A stretch of DNA of 64,000 nucleotides from Neomesorhizobium sp963726065 (GTDB taxonomy: Bacteria; Pseudomonadota; Alphaproteobacteria; Rhizobiales; Rhizobiaceae): contig CAVSAU010000019.1 in the NCBI GenBank assembly GCA_963726065.1, positions 69,881 to 133,880 of the forward strand, given 5' to 3'. The position numbers and the translations under genes were made by a program. Shown piece by piece: positions 9,471 through 18,843 of the stretch. Position 1 is the first letter of the stretch. Each line of letters opens with the position of its first letter. The notes below the pieces were generated by a model that saw nothing but the letters and a program-made list of their open reading frames with translations, did no database searches and had not been told where the DNA came from.

Positions 9471-11060
9471 TCAGGCTTCGAGCCAGCATTTGGCGAGCAC
9501 GTAGCCGTTCATCAGCTCCTGGTGCGGGTCGTCGATCCAGCCTCCAACCTTGGCGCCTGTCGCGTCAATGAACTGGTTGAACATCGGCAGGATGAGGCCG
9601 CCTTCGTCGCGCACGATCATCGCCATGTCGCGATACATCGCCTTGCGCTTGGCCTCGTCAAGTTCGGCGCGCGCGGTCAGAAGCATCGTGTCGAAATCCG
9701 GGCGCAGGAAGCGGGTATCGTTCCAATCCGCCGTCGAAAGATAGGCGGTGGAATACATCTGGTCCTGTGTCGAGCGGCCGCCCCAGTAGGAGGTCGAGAA
9801 GGGCTGCTTGTTCCAGACTTCCGACCAGTAGCCGTCGCCCGGTTCACGCTTGACCTCGATCTGGATGCCCGCCTTGGCGCAGCTCTGCTGATAAAGCTGA
9901 GCGGCGTCGACGGCGCCCGGGAAGGCGACGTCCGAGGTGCGCAGGAGAACGGTGCCCTCATGCCCGGATTTCTTGTAGAGGAACTTGGCCTGGTCGGGAT
10001 CGAACTTGCGCTGTTCAATATCGTCGGAAAACAACGGATAGGAGGCATTGATCGGGAAATCGTTGCCGAGCGAACCGTAGCCTCTCAACACCTTGTCGAG
10101 CATCTCCTCGCGGTCCATCGCCAGCTTCAGCGCCATGCGAAGGTCGTTGTTGTCGAACGGCGCGGTGTTGCAATGCATGATGAAGACGTAGTGGCCGGGG
10201 CCGGAGTGGTTGCGGATGGTGACGCCGGGCACGCGCTTGATGAGGTCAACGATCTTAGGCTCGACGCGGTTGATCACATGGACCTGGCCGCCCTGCAAAG
10301 CTGAGGTGCGGGCAGTCGCGTCGTTGATGACGATGATCTCGACCTGATCCGCGTGGCCCATTTTGTCGGCCTGCCAATAATTGGCGAAGCGCTCGCCACC
10401 ATGGCGCACGCCGGGCTCGTTCACGGAGATCTTGTAGGGGCCGGCCGAAATGCCGGCATCCGCACCGTCCTTGCCGCCATTGGGCTGCACGATTAGGTGG
10501 TAGTCGGAGAGCAGGTATGGAAGATCGGCGTTCGGCTCCTTGAGCGTGAGCACCACCTCCTTGCCGTTGACCTTGATGGTTTCAATGCCCTTCATGTAAC
10601 CAAGGGCGCCGGACTTGGACTTCTCGTCCGAATGGCGTTCGAGTGTCGCAGCGACGTCTTCGGCGCTCACTGTCTTGCCGTTGTGGAATTCGATGCCGTC
10701 GCGGATCTTCAGCGTCCACACCTTGGCATCGTCGGAGGAGCCGATCTCCTCGGCAATGCGGTATTCCAGCGCGCCTTCGGGCGACAACTCGACGATCATT
10801 TCGCCCCACATCTTGCCGAAGGCGAACGGCACCTGGGTCATGAAAAGCGCTGGATCGAGGCTGTTGGTGGATTCGCCGCCAACGAGGCCGGCCTTGAGGA
10901 CGCCGCCCTTGACCGGTCCGGCCGCACGCGCAGCGCTGCCAAGCAGCGAATTGGCAAAGCTCGCCGTGACGCCGAGAGCGGCGGCGCGGCCCAGAAAATC
11001 ACGCCGGCTGAGCTTGCCGGCAGCTACACGATGGCTCAGGAATTCCAGTTCATTCGACAT
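9471..11060 (-). CDS. ABC transporter substrate-binding protein, peptide/nickel (SBP family 5) type, Tat-exported (first paralogue)
   Basis: First gene of the ABC operon. The start at 11060 (MSNELEFLSHRVAAGK) is preferred over the open frame start at 11144 because AAAGGAGTGAGG lies just upstream and the twin-arginine motif SRRDFLGRAAALG then sits near residue 19, as in the downstream paralogue. The 529-residue product is a periplasmic solute receptor. The operon order is binding protein, DppB, DppC, DppDF, second binding protein, so two receptors probably share one translocator. The upstream region (11061-11212) holds several TTACG half-sites that could be a regulator target. Confidence 0.92.
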   Translation of the reverse strand: MSNELEFLSHRVAAGKLSRRDFLGRAAALGVTASFANSLLGSAARAAGPVKGGVLKAGLVGGESTNSLDPALFMTQVPFAFGKMWGEMIVELSPEGALEYRIAEEIGSSDDAKVWTLKIRDGIEFHNGKTVSAEDVAATLERHSDEKSKSGALGYMKGIETIKVNGKEVVLTLKEPNADLPYLLSDYHLIVQPNGGKDGADAGISAGPYKISVNEPGVRHGGERFANYWQADKMGHADQVEIIVINDATARTSALQGGQVHVINRVEPKIVDLIKRVPGVTIRNHSGPGHYVFIMHCNTAPFDNNDLRMALKLAMDREEMLDKVLRGYGSLGNDFPINASYPLFSDDIEQRKFDPDQAKFLYKKSGHEGTVLLRTSDVAFPGAVDAAQLYQQSCAKAGIQIEVKREPGDGYWSEVWNKQPFSTSYWGGRSTQDQMYSTAYLSTADWNDTRFLRPDFDTMLLTARAELDEAKRKAMYRDMAMIVRDEGGLILPMFNQFIDATGAKVGGWIDDPHQELMNGYVLAKCWLEA

Positions 11061-11101
11061 GCGATGTTCCTCACTCCTTTGGTGCCGCACTTCGGCATCT
11101 T

Positions 11102-11179
11102 TTACGTTTTTTGTAGCAGGAATATTGAACGTAAGGGAAACCATGCCGCAAGGCCGAATGCGACATTACGTGGCGTAAT
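11102..11179 (-). promoter_or_regulatory. Cluster of TTACG inverted repeats upstream of the dual-receptor ABC operon
   Basis: Two inverted repeats share the half-site TTACG. TTACGTT (11102-11108) pairs with AACGTAA (11128-11134), and ATTACG (11165-11170) pairs with CGTAAT (11174-11179). A direct repeat ATGCCGCA also occurs at 11143 and 11184. They sit 42 to 119 bases upstream of the binding-protein start, a plausible promoter/operator position. Binding by any regulator is inference. Confidence 0.45.
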
Positions 11180-11212
11180 TTGCATGCCGCATTTGGACCA
11201 ATCGGCAAGCCT

Positions 11213-13224
11213 TCAGATATGGTCGCGCGCGATGGTTTCCTCGAAATTACGCTCAAAGACGACCACATCGCCTTCGAAGGCGACGATGCGGCCTGTCAAA
11301 TGGAAGTTTTGCGCGTCGGATCGCATTTTTGTGAAGGTTTCGGTCCTGACCGACCATTCATTTCGCGACAAGGTTTGCGTCCAGTGTGTCTCACCCTCGG
11401 CGGAGAGCGGGTCGGCGGGGTCGATCCTCCAGACTTCCCGTGCAATGCCGCCGTTGACGAGGCCGTGGTCACTGTCGCGCACTTCGCCGAAGTCGTCGAC
11501 GATGCTTAGTATTACCGAACCGGTCGCCGGATCGCGATCGACGCTGCGGCTGTTGGAGCTTTCGCGGAGCGTCTCCACCCTCCAGGGCGTAGCGCCTTCC
11601 GGTTCGGGAAACGACACGTCGTCGATGATGCAAGATGCGAGGACTGGCAGTTCAATCGTGCCTGAGGACAGCGTCAGCGTGACCGGTTCTGGCGACGGCC
11701 AGACCAGCGGCCAATAGGTTGAAGAGATGGCCACACGCAGGCTGTGGCCGGCAGCGACTTGGTATGCGATATCATCGAGCTTCAGCACGATGTCCATCGT
11801 CTTTTCGGGCACGATCTCCTGCGGAAATTCGTGGCTGTCGCGATGGCAGAGATTGAGCACGCCGTAGCTGATGCGTGTCGAGGCTCCGTCCGGCTGCACG
11901 TCGCAGAGCCTGACGGCGACCATGGCGCGCCGACGGTCGGCCGCTAGTTTCAGCCGTATGACCGGCGACCCCACTATATCGAGCGGGTCTGTCCAGCGGC
12001 GGAGAACTGAAGCACGCCGACCTTTCGTCGTCGATGCGCTGATCGCCGGGCAGTTCGGGGCCAAGCCAGATCGCGCAATATTCACCGCTCGCCATGCCGC
12101 AGTCCTGCGGCGAGGCGATATGCGTCGCTGACAGGGCCACCGGCCCTTTGGCCAGCACTCCGTCATTGCCAAGATGCAGGCGCAACACCGAAATATCGGG
12201 CGAGATCCCATCCTTCAGTGGCGATCCAGCGGCCGGGGCGTTCCTCGTACCAATCCCGAGGCGGTACCGAATCCATGACGTAGACGCGCATCGCGGGCTC
12301 GCCGTCGATGCCGGTATCGATGCCTTTCAGCCAGCGGTCCCACCAGCGCAGCGCCTCCTGTAGGAAGCCAATGGCCGGGTTGGGCACGGCGAAATGCGGA
12401 TATTTGTGGATCCACGGGCCGATGATCCCCTTCGCCGGCGCCTGGACATTTTCGACGATACGGGCGACCGCATTCTTGTAGGCGTCGCCCCAGCCGCCGA
12501 CGGCGAGGGTGGCGGCCTTGATTGCTGAAAAGTCCTCGCAGACCGAACCGCGTTTCCAATAGACGTCGCGGCGCTGATGATTCAGCCAGACAGCGGGCAG
12601 GAAGGGTTCGTGTTCGAGCCGCTCGAACCACATGTCGCGCCATTTGTTGTCGCCGGCCAGGACCGGGTCCGGCGGCCGTGACGAATAGGAGAGCATGGTG
12701 GCGCCCCAGCCCATATTTTCGTTGAGCAGCAACCCGCCCTTGTAGTGGATGTCGTCGGCATAACGGTCATCGGTGGAGCACAGCGTGATGATCGCCTTGA
12801 GGGCTGGAGGCTGCTTCGCGGCGACTTGCAGTGCATTGAAGCCGCCCCAGGAAATGCCCATCATGCCCACGGTGCCGGAGCACCAAGGTTGCGCAGCCGC
12901 CCAAGCGATGACGTCGCAGGCATCCTGCAGTTCCTGCTCGCTGTACTCGTCCTCCATGATGCCTTCCGAATCGCCGTTGCCGCGCATGTCGACACGGATC
13001 GACGCATAGCCATGACCGGCGAAATAAGGGTGGGTGAGGCAGTCGCGCGCCGTGGTGCCGTCGCGTTTGCGGTAGGGCAGGTGCTCGAGGATCGCCGGCA
13101 CCGGATTTCTATCGGCGTCCTCGGGCATCCATATGCGCGCCGAGAGGCGGCAGCCGTCCGGCATGACAATGCCGACGTCGGGGAATTCAACGACTTTTCG
13201 AGGGAAATCTGTGACGGTTTTCAA
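11213..13224 (-). pseudogene. CocE/NonD-type (X-Pro dipeptidyl-peptidase S15 family) hydrolase, two frameshifts
   Basis: Alpha/beta hydrolase of the cocaine-esterase/glutaryl-acylase family, which cleaves acyl esters or amides. The N-terminal catalytic domain shows RVDMRGNGDSEG and the nucleophile elbow GISWGGFNALQ. The C-terminal jelly-roll domain contains GSPVIRLKL and GHSLRVAISSTYWP. Two extra bases, near 12204 and 11993, break the frame. Repair gives 669 residues, a normal length. A TTG at 13224 with GGAG 10 bases upstream gives the best N-terminus (LKTVTDFPRKVVEF), though the open frame continues to 13293. It lies between the ureide operon and the ABC operon on the same strand, so it might act on the imported solute. 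Confidence 0.8.
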
Positions 13225-13395
13225 TCGACATGCTCCACCGGCCAAGTGGCGCATACGCCTTGGACGGATGCAAGCCGGACCGGCGACGGCCAATATCGCC
13301 GATGCGACTTCGTTGGGGCTTGCCGCTTGCCACGCTATCGTGGGGAAGCGCGATCGCTGCGGCGATTTACGAAAGTAATCGCGCTGACGCTGACG

Positions 13396-13981
<586 letters not shown>

Positions 13982-13989
<8 letters not shown>

Positions 13990-14506
13990 GGTCAGACGGT
14001 TCCGGCAGGTGGATTTCGTAAGGATGCGAAAAATAGAATTCTTCGAGATTGGAGCCGTCGCCGATGCGGTCGACGACGAGGAAATCCTGCTGCTCGCCGA
14101 TTGGCGTCAGCACACCATGCCAGAGGTTGCGGGGGTAGTTCACGCCCTGGCCGGGGCGGGTCAGAAAGGCATGCGGGGCGCCAGGACCGTCCTTGTCGTC
14201 AGGGCAGACGACGACGAGGAAAGGCCGCGGCGACAGCGGGATGAAGGCCTGGCTGCCCAGGGGGTGGCGCTCGACCATCGAGAGCTGCAGCGGGAAGCTG
14301 TAGGGCGTGCCTTTGAAGATGTTGATGATGACGCGTCCGTTCGGCCCACCGGCCTCCGCCGTGGCCAGCGCATGGTAGCGTTCGCACCTGCCGTTGTTGA
14401 TCGGATAGTGGTGCGCACCTTCGGTTTCGATGACCTCGCCGAACGGTGCGAAGGCCTCGCGGGTGAGCGTCTGTGCTTTGACGATACGGTCCACGCGCAA
14501 ATCCAT
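13982..14506 (-). CDS. allA: Ureidoglycolate lyase
   Basis: 174-residue cupin-like enzyme that splits (S)-ureidoglycolate into glyoxylate and urea, the last ureide step. Recognisable segments are FAPFGEVIE near the N-terminus, YPINNGRCERYHALA, the metal-region stretch MVERHPLGSQAF and the C-terminal NYPRNLWHGVL. The start at 14506 (MDLRVDRIVKAQ) is chosen because upstream in-frame sequence overlaps the allE-like gene. It begins 8 bases after that gene and overlaps the deaminase start, which fits a translationally coupled operon. Confidence 0.93.
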
Positions 14507-14514
14507 CCTGTCAG

Positions 14515-15369
14515 CTAGCCCCTGTTGAATGGCGTGCCGAGCTTCATGTGCCGGTTCACGTCCTTGTAGAGAAGGTAGCGGAAATTGCCGGGGCCGCCGG
14601 CATAACAGGCCTGCGGGCAGAAGGCGCGCAGCCACATGTAATCGCCGGCCTGCACCTCCACCCAGTCCTGGTTGAGGCGGTACACCGCCTTGCCCTCCAG
14701 CACGTAGAGCCCGTGTTCCATCACATGCGTTTCGGGGAAAGGGATGACGCCGCCGGGGCCGATCGTGACGATGGTGACGTGCATGTCGTGGCGAAGGTCC
14801 GCCGGGTCGACGAAGCGGGTCGTCGCCCATTTGCCATCGGTGTCCGGCATCTCGGTCGGGGCGATGTCGTTCTCGTTGGCGAAGATCGGCGCCGGCGCCT
14901 CGATGCCTTCGACGAACTCGTAGGCCTTGCGCACCCAATGGAAGCGGGCGGTGCTGCTGCTCTCGTTGCGCAGGCTCCATTTGGCCGCCGGCGGCAGGAA
15001 GGCATAACCGCCGGGCTTCATCACATGGCTCTTTCCGTCGAGGCGCACGGTGATCTCGCCTTCGACCACGAACAGCACGCCCTCCGCGCCGGCGTCCGGC
15101 TCCGGCTGGTCGCTGCCGCCGCCCGGCTGCACTTCCATGATGTACTGCGAGAAGGTTTCTGCGAAGCCGGAGAGCGGGCGGGCGATGATCCACAGCCGAG
15201 TCTTGTCCCAGAAGGGCAGGTACGACGCGACAATATCGCTGAATTCGCGCCTGGGGATGACCGCATAGGCTTCCGTAAACACGGCGCGGTCTGTGATCAG
15301 GTCGGTTTGCGGCGGCAATCCGCCTTTCGGCGCGTAGTAGGTGCGGTCGGTCATCTTCATCATATCCAT
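14515..15369 (-). CDS. allE: (S)-ureidoglycine aminohydrolase (bicupin)
   Basis: 284-residue bicupin that releases ammonia from (S)-ureidoglycine to give (S)-ureidoglycolate. It has two cupin halves: the first around EGVLFVVEGEITVRLDGKSH, the second around ETHVMEHGLYVLEGKAVYRL with metal ligands E and H. The N-terminus has several possible Met starts (MDMMKMTDRTYY). The fourth Met (15354) is also plausible, with GGATATGATG before it. It lies between puuE-uraD and allA and supplies the substrate of AllA. Confidence 0.92.
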   Translation of the reverse strand: MDMMKMTDRTYYAPKGGLPPQTDLITDRAVFTEAYAVIPRREFSDIVASYLPFWDKTRLWIIARPLSGFAETFSQYIMEVQPGGGSDQPEPDAGAEGVLFVVEGEITVRLDGKSHVMKPGGYAFLPPAAKWSLRNESSSTARFHWVRKAYEFVEGIEAPAPIFANENDIAPTEMPDTDGKWATTRFVDPADLRHDMHVTIVTIGPGGVIPFPETHVMEHGLYVLEGKAVYRLNQDWVEVQAGDYMWLRAFCPQACYAGGPGNFRYLLYKDVNRHMKLGTPFNRG

Positions 15370-15379
15370 CGGTTCAGAC

Positions 15380-16813
15380 CTATGCAGGCAAAATATCTTG
15401 CAGGCGCAGTAGCGCGATACGCTCCACTTGCCGGCAGGCGGTGTCGAATTCGGTGCGGCGATCGTTGCCGATGCGGCTTTCGAAGGCGGCGAGTATCTCG
15501 TCCTTGCTCTTGCCTTTCACCGCGATGATGAAGGGGAAGCCGAAGGTTGTGACATAGGCCGCGTTGAGTTTCGAAAACAGCTCGCGTTCGTTGTCGGTCA
15601 AGGCATCGAGCCCGGCGGAAGCCTGTTCCTTTGTCGATTCTTCGGTCAGTCGCCTCGCCTGGGCCAACTTGCCGGCGAGGTCTGGGTGGGCGGTGAGCAC
15701 GCCCAGCCGTTCCTTTTCGCTGGCTGAGCGGAAAACGCGGCAAAGCGCATTGTGTAGACCGCCGGCGGTATCGTGCGCAGGGCCGAGTTCCAGCCTGAAG
15801 GCACGTTCGGCAATCCATGGCGAATGTTCGAAGATACTGCCGAACCGTTCGACGAACTCCAGTTCGGCCAGGCGCGAGGGACGCAATGCCCGTGCCTGGT
15901 AGGGGTGCTTCGCACGCCAGTGTTCGGCAATGTCGATGCGACGGGCGAGCCAGACCTTGTCGTGCGACTTCACATAGTCGATGAAGCGCTGCAGGGCCGC
16001 GGCGCGGCCGGGGCGGCCGATCAGCCGGCAGTGCAGGCCTATGCTCATCATGCCCGGCCGCCCGGCCTGGCCTTCGGCATAGAGCGTATCGAACGCATCC
16101 TTCAGATAGGCGAAGAACTGGTCGCCCGAGTTGAAGCCCTGCGGTGTGGCGAAACGCATGTCGTTAGCATCGAGCGTGTAGGGGATGATCAACTGTGGCG
16201 GGATGGCGTTGCCATGGCCGTCGTGATCGAGCCAATAGGGCAGGTCGTCGTCATAGGTATCCGAAATGTAGGCGAAACCGCCTTCCTCGGCGACAAGACG
16301 AACGGTGTTGACCGACGTGCGGCCGGTGTACCACCCGGTCGGACGCTCGCCGGTCACTTCGGTATGAAGCGTGATCGCCTCCTCGATGTGGCGGCGCTCG
16401 TCTTCGGCGGCGTAGTCGCGGTAATCGATCCATTTCAGGCCATGGGAAGCGATCTCCCAGCCGGCTTGCTGCATGGCGGTTACCTGGTCCGGCGAGCGGG
16501 CGAGCGCTGTGGCGACGCCGTAAACGGTAACCGGGACTTGCGCTGCGGTGAACATGCGATGGAGCCGCCAGAAGCCGGCGCGGGCGCCGTATTCGTAGAT
16601 CGATTCCATGTTCCAGTGGCGAAGTCCTTGCCAGGGCGCGGCGCCGACGATCTCGGACAGGAACGCTTCGGAGGCCGCATCGCCGTGAAGGACGCAGTTT
16701 TCACCGCCCTCTTCGTAATTGACGACGAACTGTACGCACACTTTCGCGTCATCCGGCCATTTCGGATCCGGCGAATTGGCGCCGTAGCCACGCATGTCGC
16801 GTTGGTATCGCAT
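15380..16813 (-). CDS. puuE: Bifunctional allantoinase (PuuE) - OHCU decarboxylase (UraD) fusion
   Basis: 477 residues from MRYQRDMRGYG; a start three codons upstream at 16822 is also possible. The N-terminal ~300 residues are a PuuE-type allantoinase of the polysaccharide-deacetylase (NodB-like) fold, with NYEEGGENCVLHGD, EIASHGLKWIDYR and HCRLIGRPGR. The C-terminal ~165 residues are an OHCU decarboxylase, recognised by LTAHPDLAGKLA and TFGFPFIIAVKG. The two domains catalyse consecutive steps: OHCU to (S)-allantoin, then allantoin to allantoate. It is the first gene of the minus-strand ureide operon and is divergent from the hydroxyisourate hydrolase gene across a 166-175 base promoter region. 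Confidence 0.94.
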   Translation of the reverse strand: MRYQRDMRGYGANSPDPKWPDDAKVCVQFVVNYEEGGENCVLHGDAASEAFLSEIVGAAPWQGLRHWNMESIYEYGARAGFWRLHRMFTAAQVPVTVYGVATALARSPDQVTAMQQAGWEIASHGLKWIDYRDYAAEDERRHIEEAITLHTEVTGERPTGWYTGRTSVNTVRLVAEEGGFAYISDTYDDDLPYWLDHDGHGNAIPPQLIIPYTLDANDMRFATPQGFNSGDQFFAYLKDAFDTLYAEGQAGRPGMMSIGLHCRLIGRPGRAAALQRFIDYVKSHDKVWLARRIDIAEHWRAKHPYQARALRPSRLAELEFVERFGSIFEHSPWIAERAFRLELGPAHDTAGGLHNALCRVFRSASEKERLGVLTAHPDLAGKLAQARRLTEESTKEQASAGLDALTDNERELFSKLNAAYVTTFGFPFIIAVKGKSKDEILAAFESRIGNDRRTEFDTACRQVERIALLRLQDILPA

Positions 16814-16887
16814 ATCCCTCAACCTGCATGCTCCCGATTGCTTGCATAAAGATTATCGGAAGGGGTCGGCCAACATTCCCCCCAAAA

Positions 16888-16899
16888 TTTTTGAAAGTC
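16888..16899. promoter_or_regulatory. Motif TTTTTGAAAGTC in the puuE/uraH divergent promoter region
   Basis: The same 12 bases occur at 23729-23740 in the other divergent promoter region of the purine cluster, between the LysR gene and puuD. TTGAAA within it could simply be a -35 element. A shared regulator site is the alternative. Confidence 0.35.
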
Positions 16900-16940
16900 T
16901 TTTTGTGGCCCTCTGCTTCACCGGGACTTATGCATGGCAT

Positions 16941-16959
16941 TTAATTGGCGCACAATTGA
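16941..16959. promoter_or_regulatory. Imperfect inverted repeat upstream of the uraH-xdhAB genes
   Basis: TTAATTG and CAATTGA are separated by GCGCA, so six of seven pairs match. It ends 30 bases before the uraH start. The size and symmetry resemble a LysR-type half-site pair, and a LysR gene is encoded in the same cluster. The link is inference. Confidence 0.35.
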
Positions 16960-16988
16960 TCGTTCGTGTTCGGATGCAGGGAGGCACA

Positions 16989-17354
16989 ATGTCGAAGACT
17001 GATGGCGGGCGACTGACGACCCACGTTCTGGATACGGCTTCCGGAAAGCCGGCTGCCGGGCTGTCGATTGCCCTCTACCGAGTGAGCGGCAATTCACACC
17101 GCAAACTGAAGACCGTCGTGACGAATTCCGACGGACGTTGCGATGAGCCGTTGCTCCAAGGCAAGGCTTTCCAACCGGGCCAGTACGAACTCATTTTCTC
17201 CGCAGGAGACTATTTCCGCGCCTTTGGCATGGATCTTCCGGATCCGATGTTCCTCGACCAGGTGCCGATCCGCTTCGGCATGTCGGAGGATAAACACTAC
17301 CATGTGCCGCTGCTCATCTCGCCCTACGGCTATTCGACCTATCGGGGAAGCTGA
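16989..17354 (+). CDS. uraH: 5-hydroxyisourate hydrolase (transthyretin-like)
   Basis: 121-residue enzyme that opens 5-hydroxyisourate to OHCU. The N-terminal motif LTTHVLDTASGKPA and the C-terminal YRGS that defines the family are both present, as is YHVPLLISPYGYSTYRG. GGGAGG six bases upstream supports ATG 16989 over an in-frame ATG at 16974. It is the first gene of the plus-strand group uraH-xdhA-xdhB, with 3 bases to xdhA. The product of the PuuD reaction is its substrate. Confidence 0.95.
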   Translation: MSKTDGGRLTTHVLDTASGKPAAGLSIALYRVSGNSHRKLKTVVTNSDGRCDEPLLQGKAFQPGQYELIFSAGDYFRAFGMDLPDPMFLDQVPIRFGMSEDKHYHVPLLISPYGYSTYRGS

Positions 17355-17357
17355 GCC

Positions 17358-18836
17358 ATGGCGATCAAGACCCGCAACGAAATCCGCTTTTTGCTTAACA
17401 GCGAGACGGTGACGCTGAAGGACGTGGCTCCCGATGAAACGCTGCTCGACTATCTCAGGCTGCGCCGTTCGTTGCGGGGTTCCAAGGAAGGCTGCGCAGA
17501 AGGCGATTGCGGCGCCTGCACGGTGCTGGTCGGCCGGCTGAGCGACGGCAAGCTCGTGTATGAAAGCGTCAATGCCTGCATCCGTTTCATGGGTTCGCTC
17601 GACGGCCTGCATGTGGTGACAATCGAGCACCTGCGCGGCGAGGGCGGGAACCTGCATCCGGTGCAGCAGGCGATGGTCGATTTCCATGGTTCGCAATGTG
17701 GCTTCTGCACGCCCGGCTTCGTGATGTCGCTCTATGGCTTGTGGATGAGGAGTCCGGAGCCGGGTGACGCAGCCATCGAAAAGGCGCTGCAAGGCAATCT
17801 TTGCCGCTGCACCGGCTACGAGGCGATCGTTCGCGCCGCAAAGGCGATTTCCAGCTATGGCAAGGCGGCAAAGGACCCGCTGGCGGCGGAACGCTCAAGG
17901 GTCGCCGCCAGATTGCAGGAGTGGCGCGACGGATCGCGAGTCGAGATCGGCACCGGCAATGCACGGTTTGCCATTCCGGGAAACGTCGACGATTTCGCGG
18001 CGATCCTGGAGGCCGCGCCGAAAGCCACCGTGGTTGCAGGCTCGACCGATGTCGGGCTGTGGGTGACGAAACATATGAGGGAGATCTCGCCCGCTATCTT
18101 CATAGGCAATCTCGAAGGGCTGCAGACGATTTCGGAGAAGGATGGCGTCATCAGCATCGGCGCCAGCGTCACCTATACCGACGCGTTCGAGCTGCTGTCG
18201 AAGCGCATCCCGGCATTCGGGCCACTGATCGACCGCATAGGCGGCGAGCAGGTGCGCAACATGGGCACGATCGGCGGCAACATCGCCAATGGTTCGCCGA
18301 TCGGCGATACACCGCCGCCGCTGATTGCGCTTGGCGCGACGCTGACGCTACGCAAAGGCCGGAAACGCAGGACGATTCCACTGGAAAAATTCTTCGTCGC
18401 CTATGGCAAGCAGGACCGGCTGCCGGGCGAGTTTGTCGAGGCGGTGCACGTGCCGGTGCCGGCCAAATCAGCCAAATTCGCGATCTATAAGATTACCAAG
18501 CGACGCGACGAGGACATCACCGCCGCACTCGGCGCGTTCTATCTGACGCTCGCCAGGAATGGCATGGTGGAAAATATTCGTATCGCCTATGGCGGCATGG
18601 CGGCAACGCCGAAGCGCGCGACAGCGGTGGAAAGGGCACTGACTGGCAAACCGTGGTCGGCGGCGACGGTGGAGGCGGCGCTCAATGCCTATGCCGTCGA
18701 TTTCACGCCGCTGACCGATATGCGGGCTTCGGCCGAATACCGCGCCTTGGCGGCGCGCAACCTGCTCAGGCGGTTCTTCGCTGAAACGCAAGGCGGTAAG
18801 GCGCCGATCCAGGTTTCGCGGACAGAGGCGGCGTGA
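17358..18836 (+). CDS. xdhA: Xanthine dehydrogenase small subunit (2Fe-2S and FAD)
   Basis: 492 residues carrying the electron-transfer domains of bacterial XDH. The first 2Fe-2S site uses Cys near residues 46, 51 and 54 (GCAEGDCGAC), and the second uses CGFC (about 114-117) and LCRC (about 149-151). The FAD domain begins around residue 200 (VVAGSTDVGLW) and contains GGNIANGSPIGDTPP. It forms the (AB)2 enzyme with XdhB, oxidising hypoxanthine and xanthine to urate with NAD+. It is tightly coupled to uraH and xdhB (3 and 7 bases). Confidence 0.96.
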   Translation: MAIKTRNEIRFLLNSETVTLKDVAPDETLLDYLRLRRSLRGSKEGCAEGDCGACTVLVGRLSDGKLVYESVNACIRFMGSLDGLHVVTIEHLRGEGGNLHPVQQAMVDFHGSQCGFCTPGFVMSLYGLWMRSPEPGDAAIEKALQGNLCRCTGYEAIVRAAKAISSYGKAAKDPLAAERSRVAARLQEWRDGSRVEIGTGNARFAIPGNVDDFAAILEAAPKATVVAGSTDVGLWVTKHMREISPAIFIGNLEGLQTISEKDGVISIGASVTYTDAFELLSKRIPAFGPLIDRIGGEQVRNMGTIGGNIANGSPIGDTPPPLIALGATLTLRKGRKRRTIPLEKFFVAYGKQDRLPGEFVEAVHVPVPAKSAKFAIYKITKRRDEDITAALGAFYLTLARNGMVENIRIAYGGMAATPKRATAVERALTGKPWSAATVEAALNAYAVDFTPLTDMRASAEYRALAARNLLRRFFAETQGGKAPIQVSRTEAA

Positions 18837-18843
18837 GGCAGAG

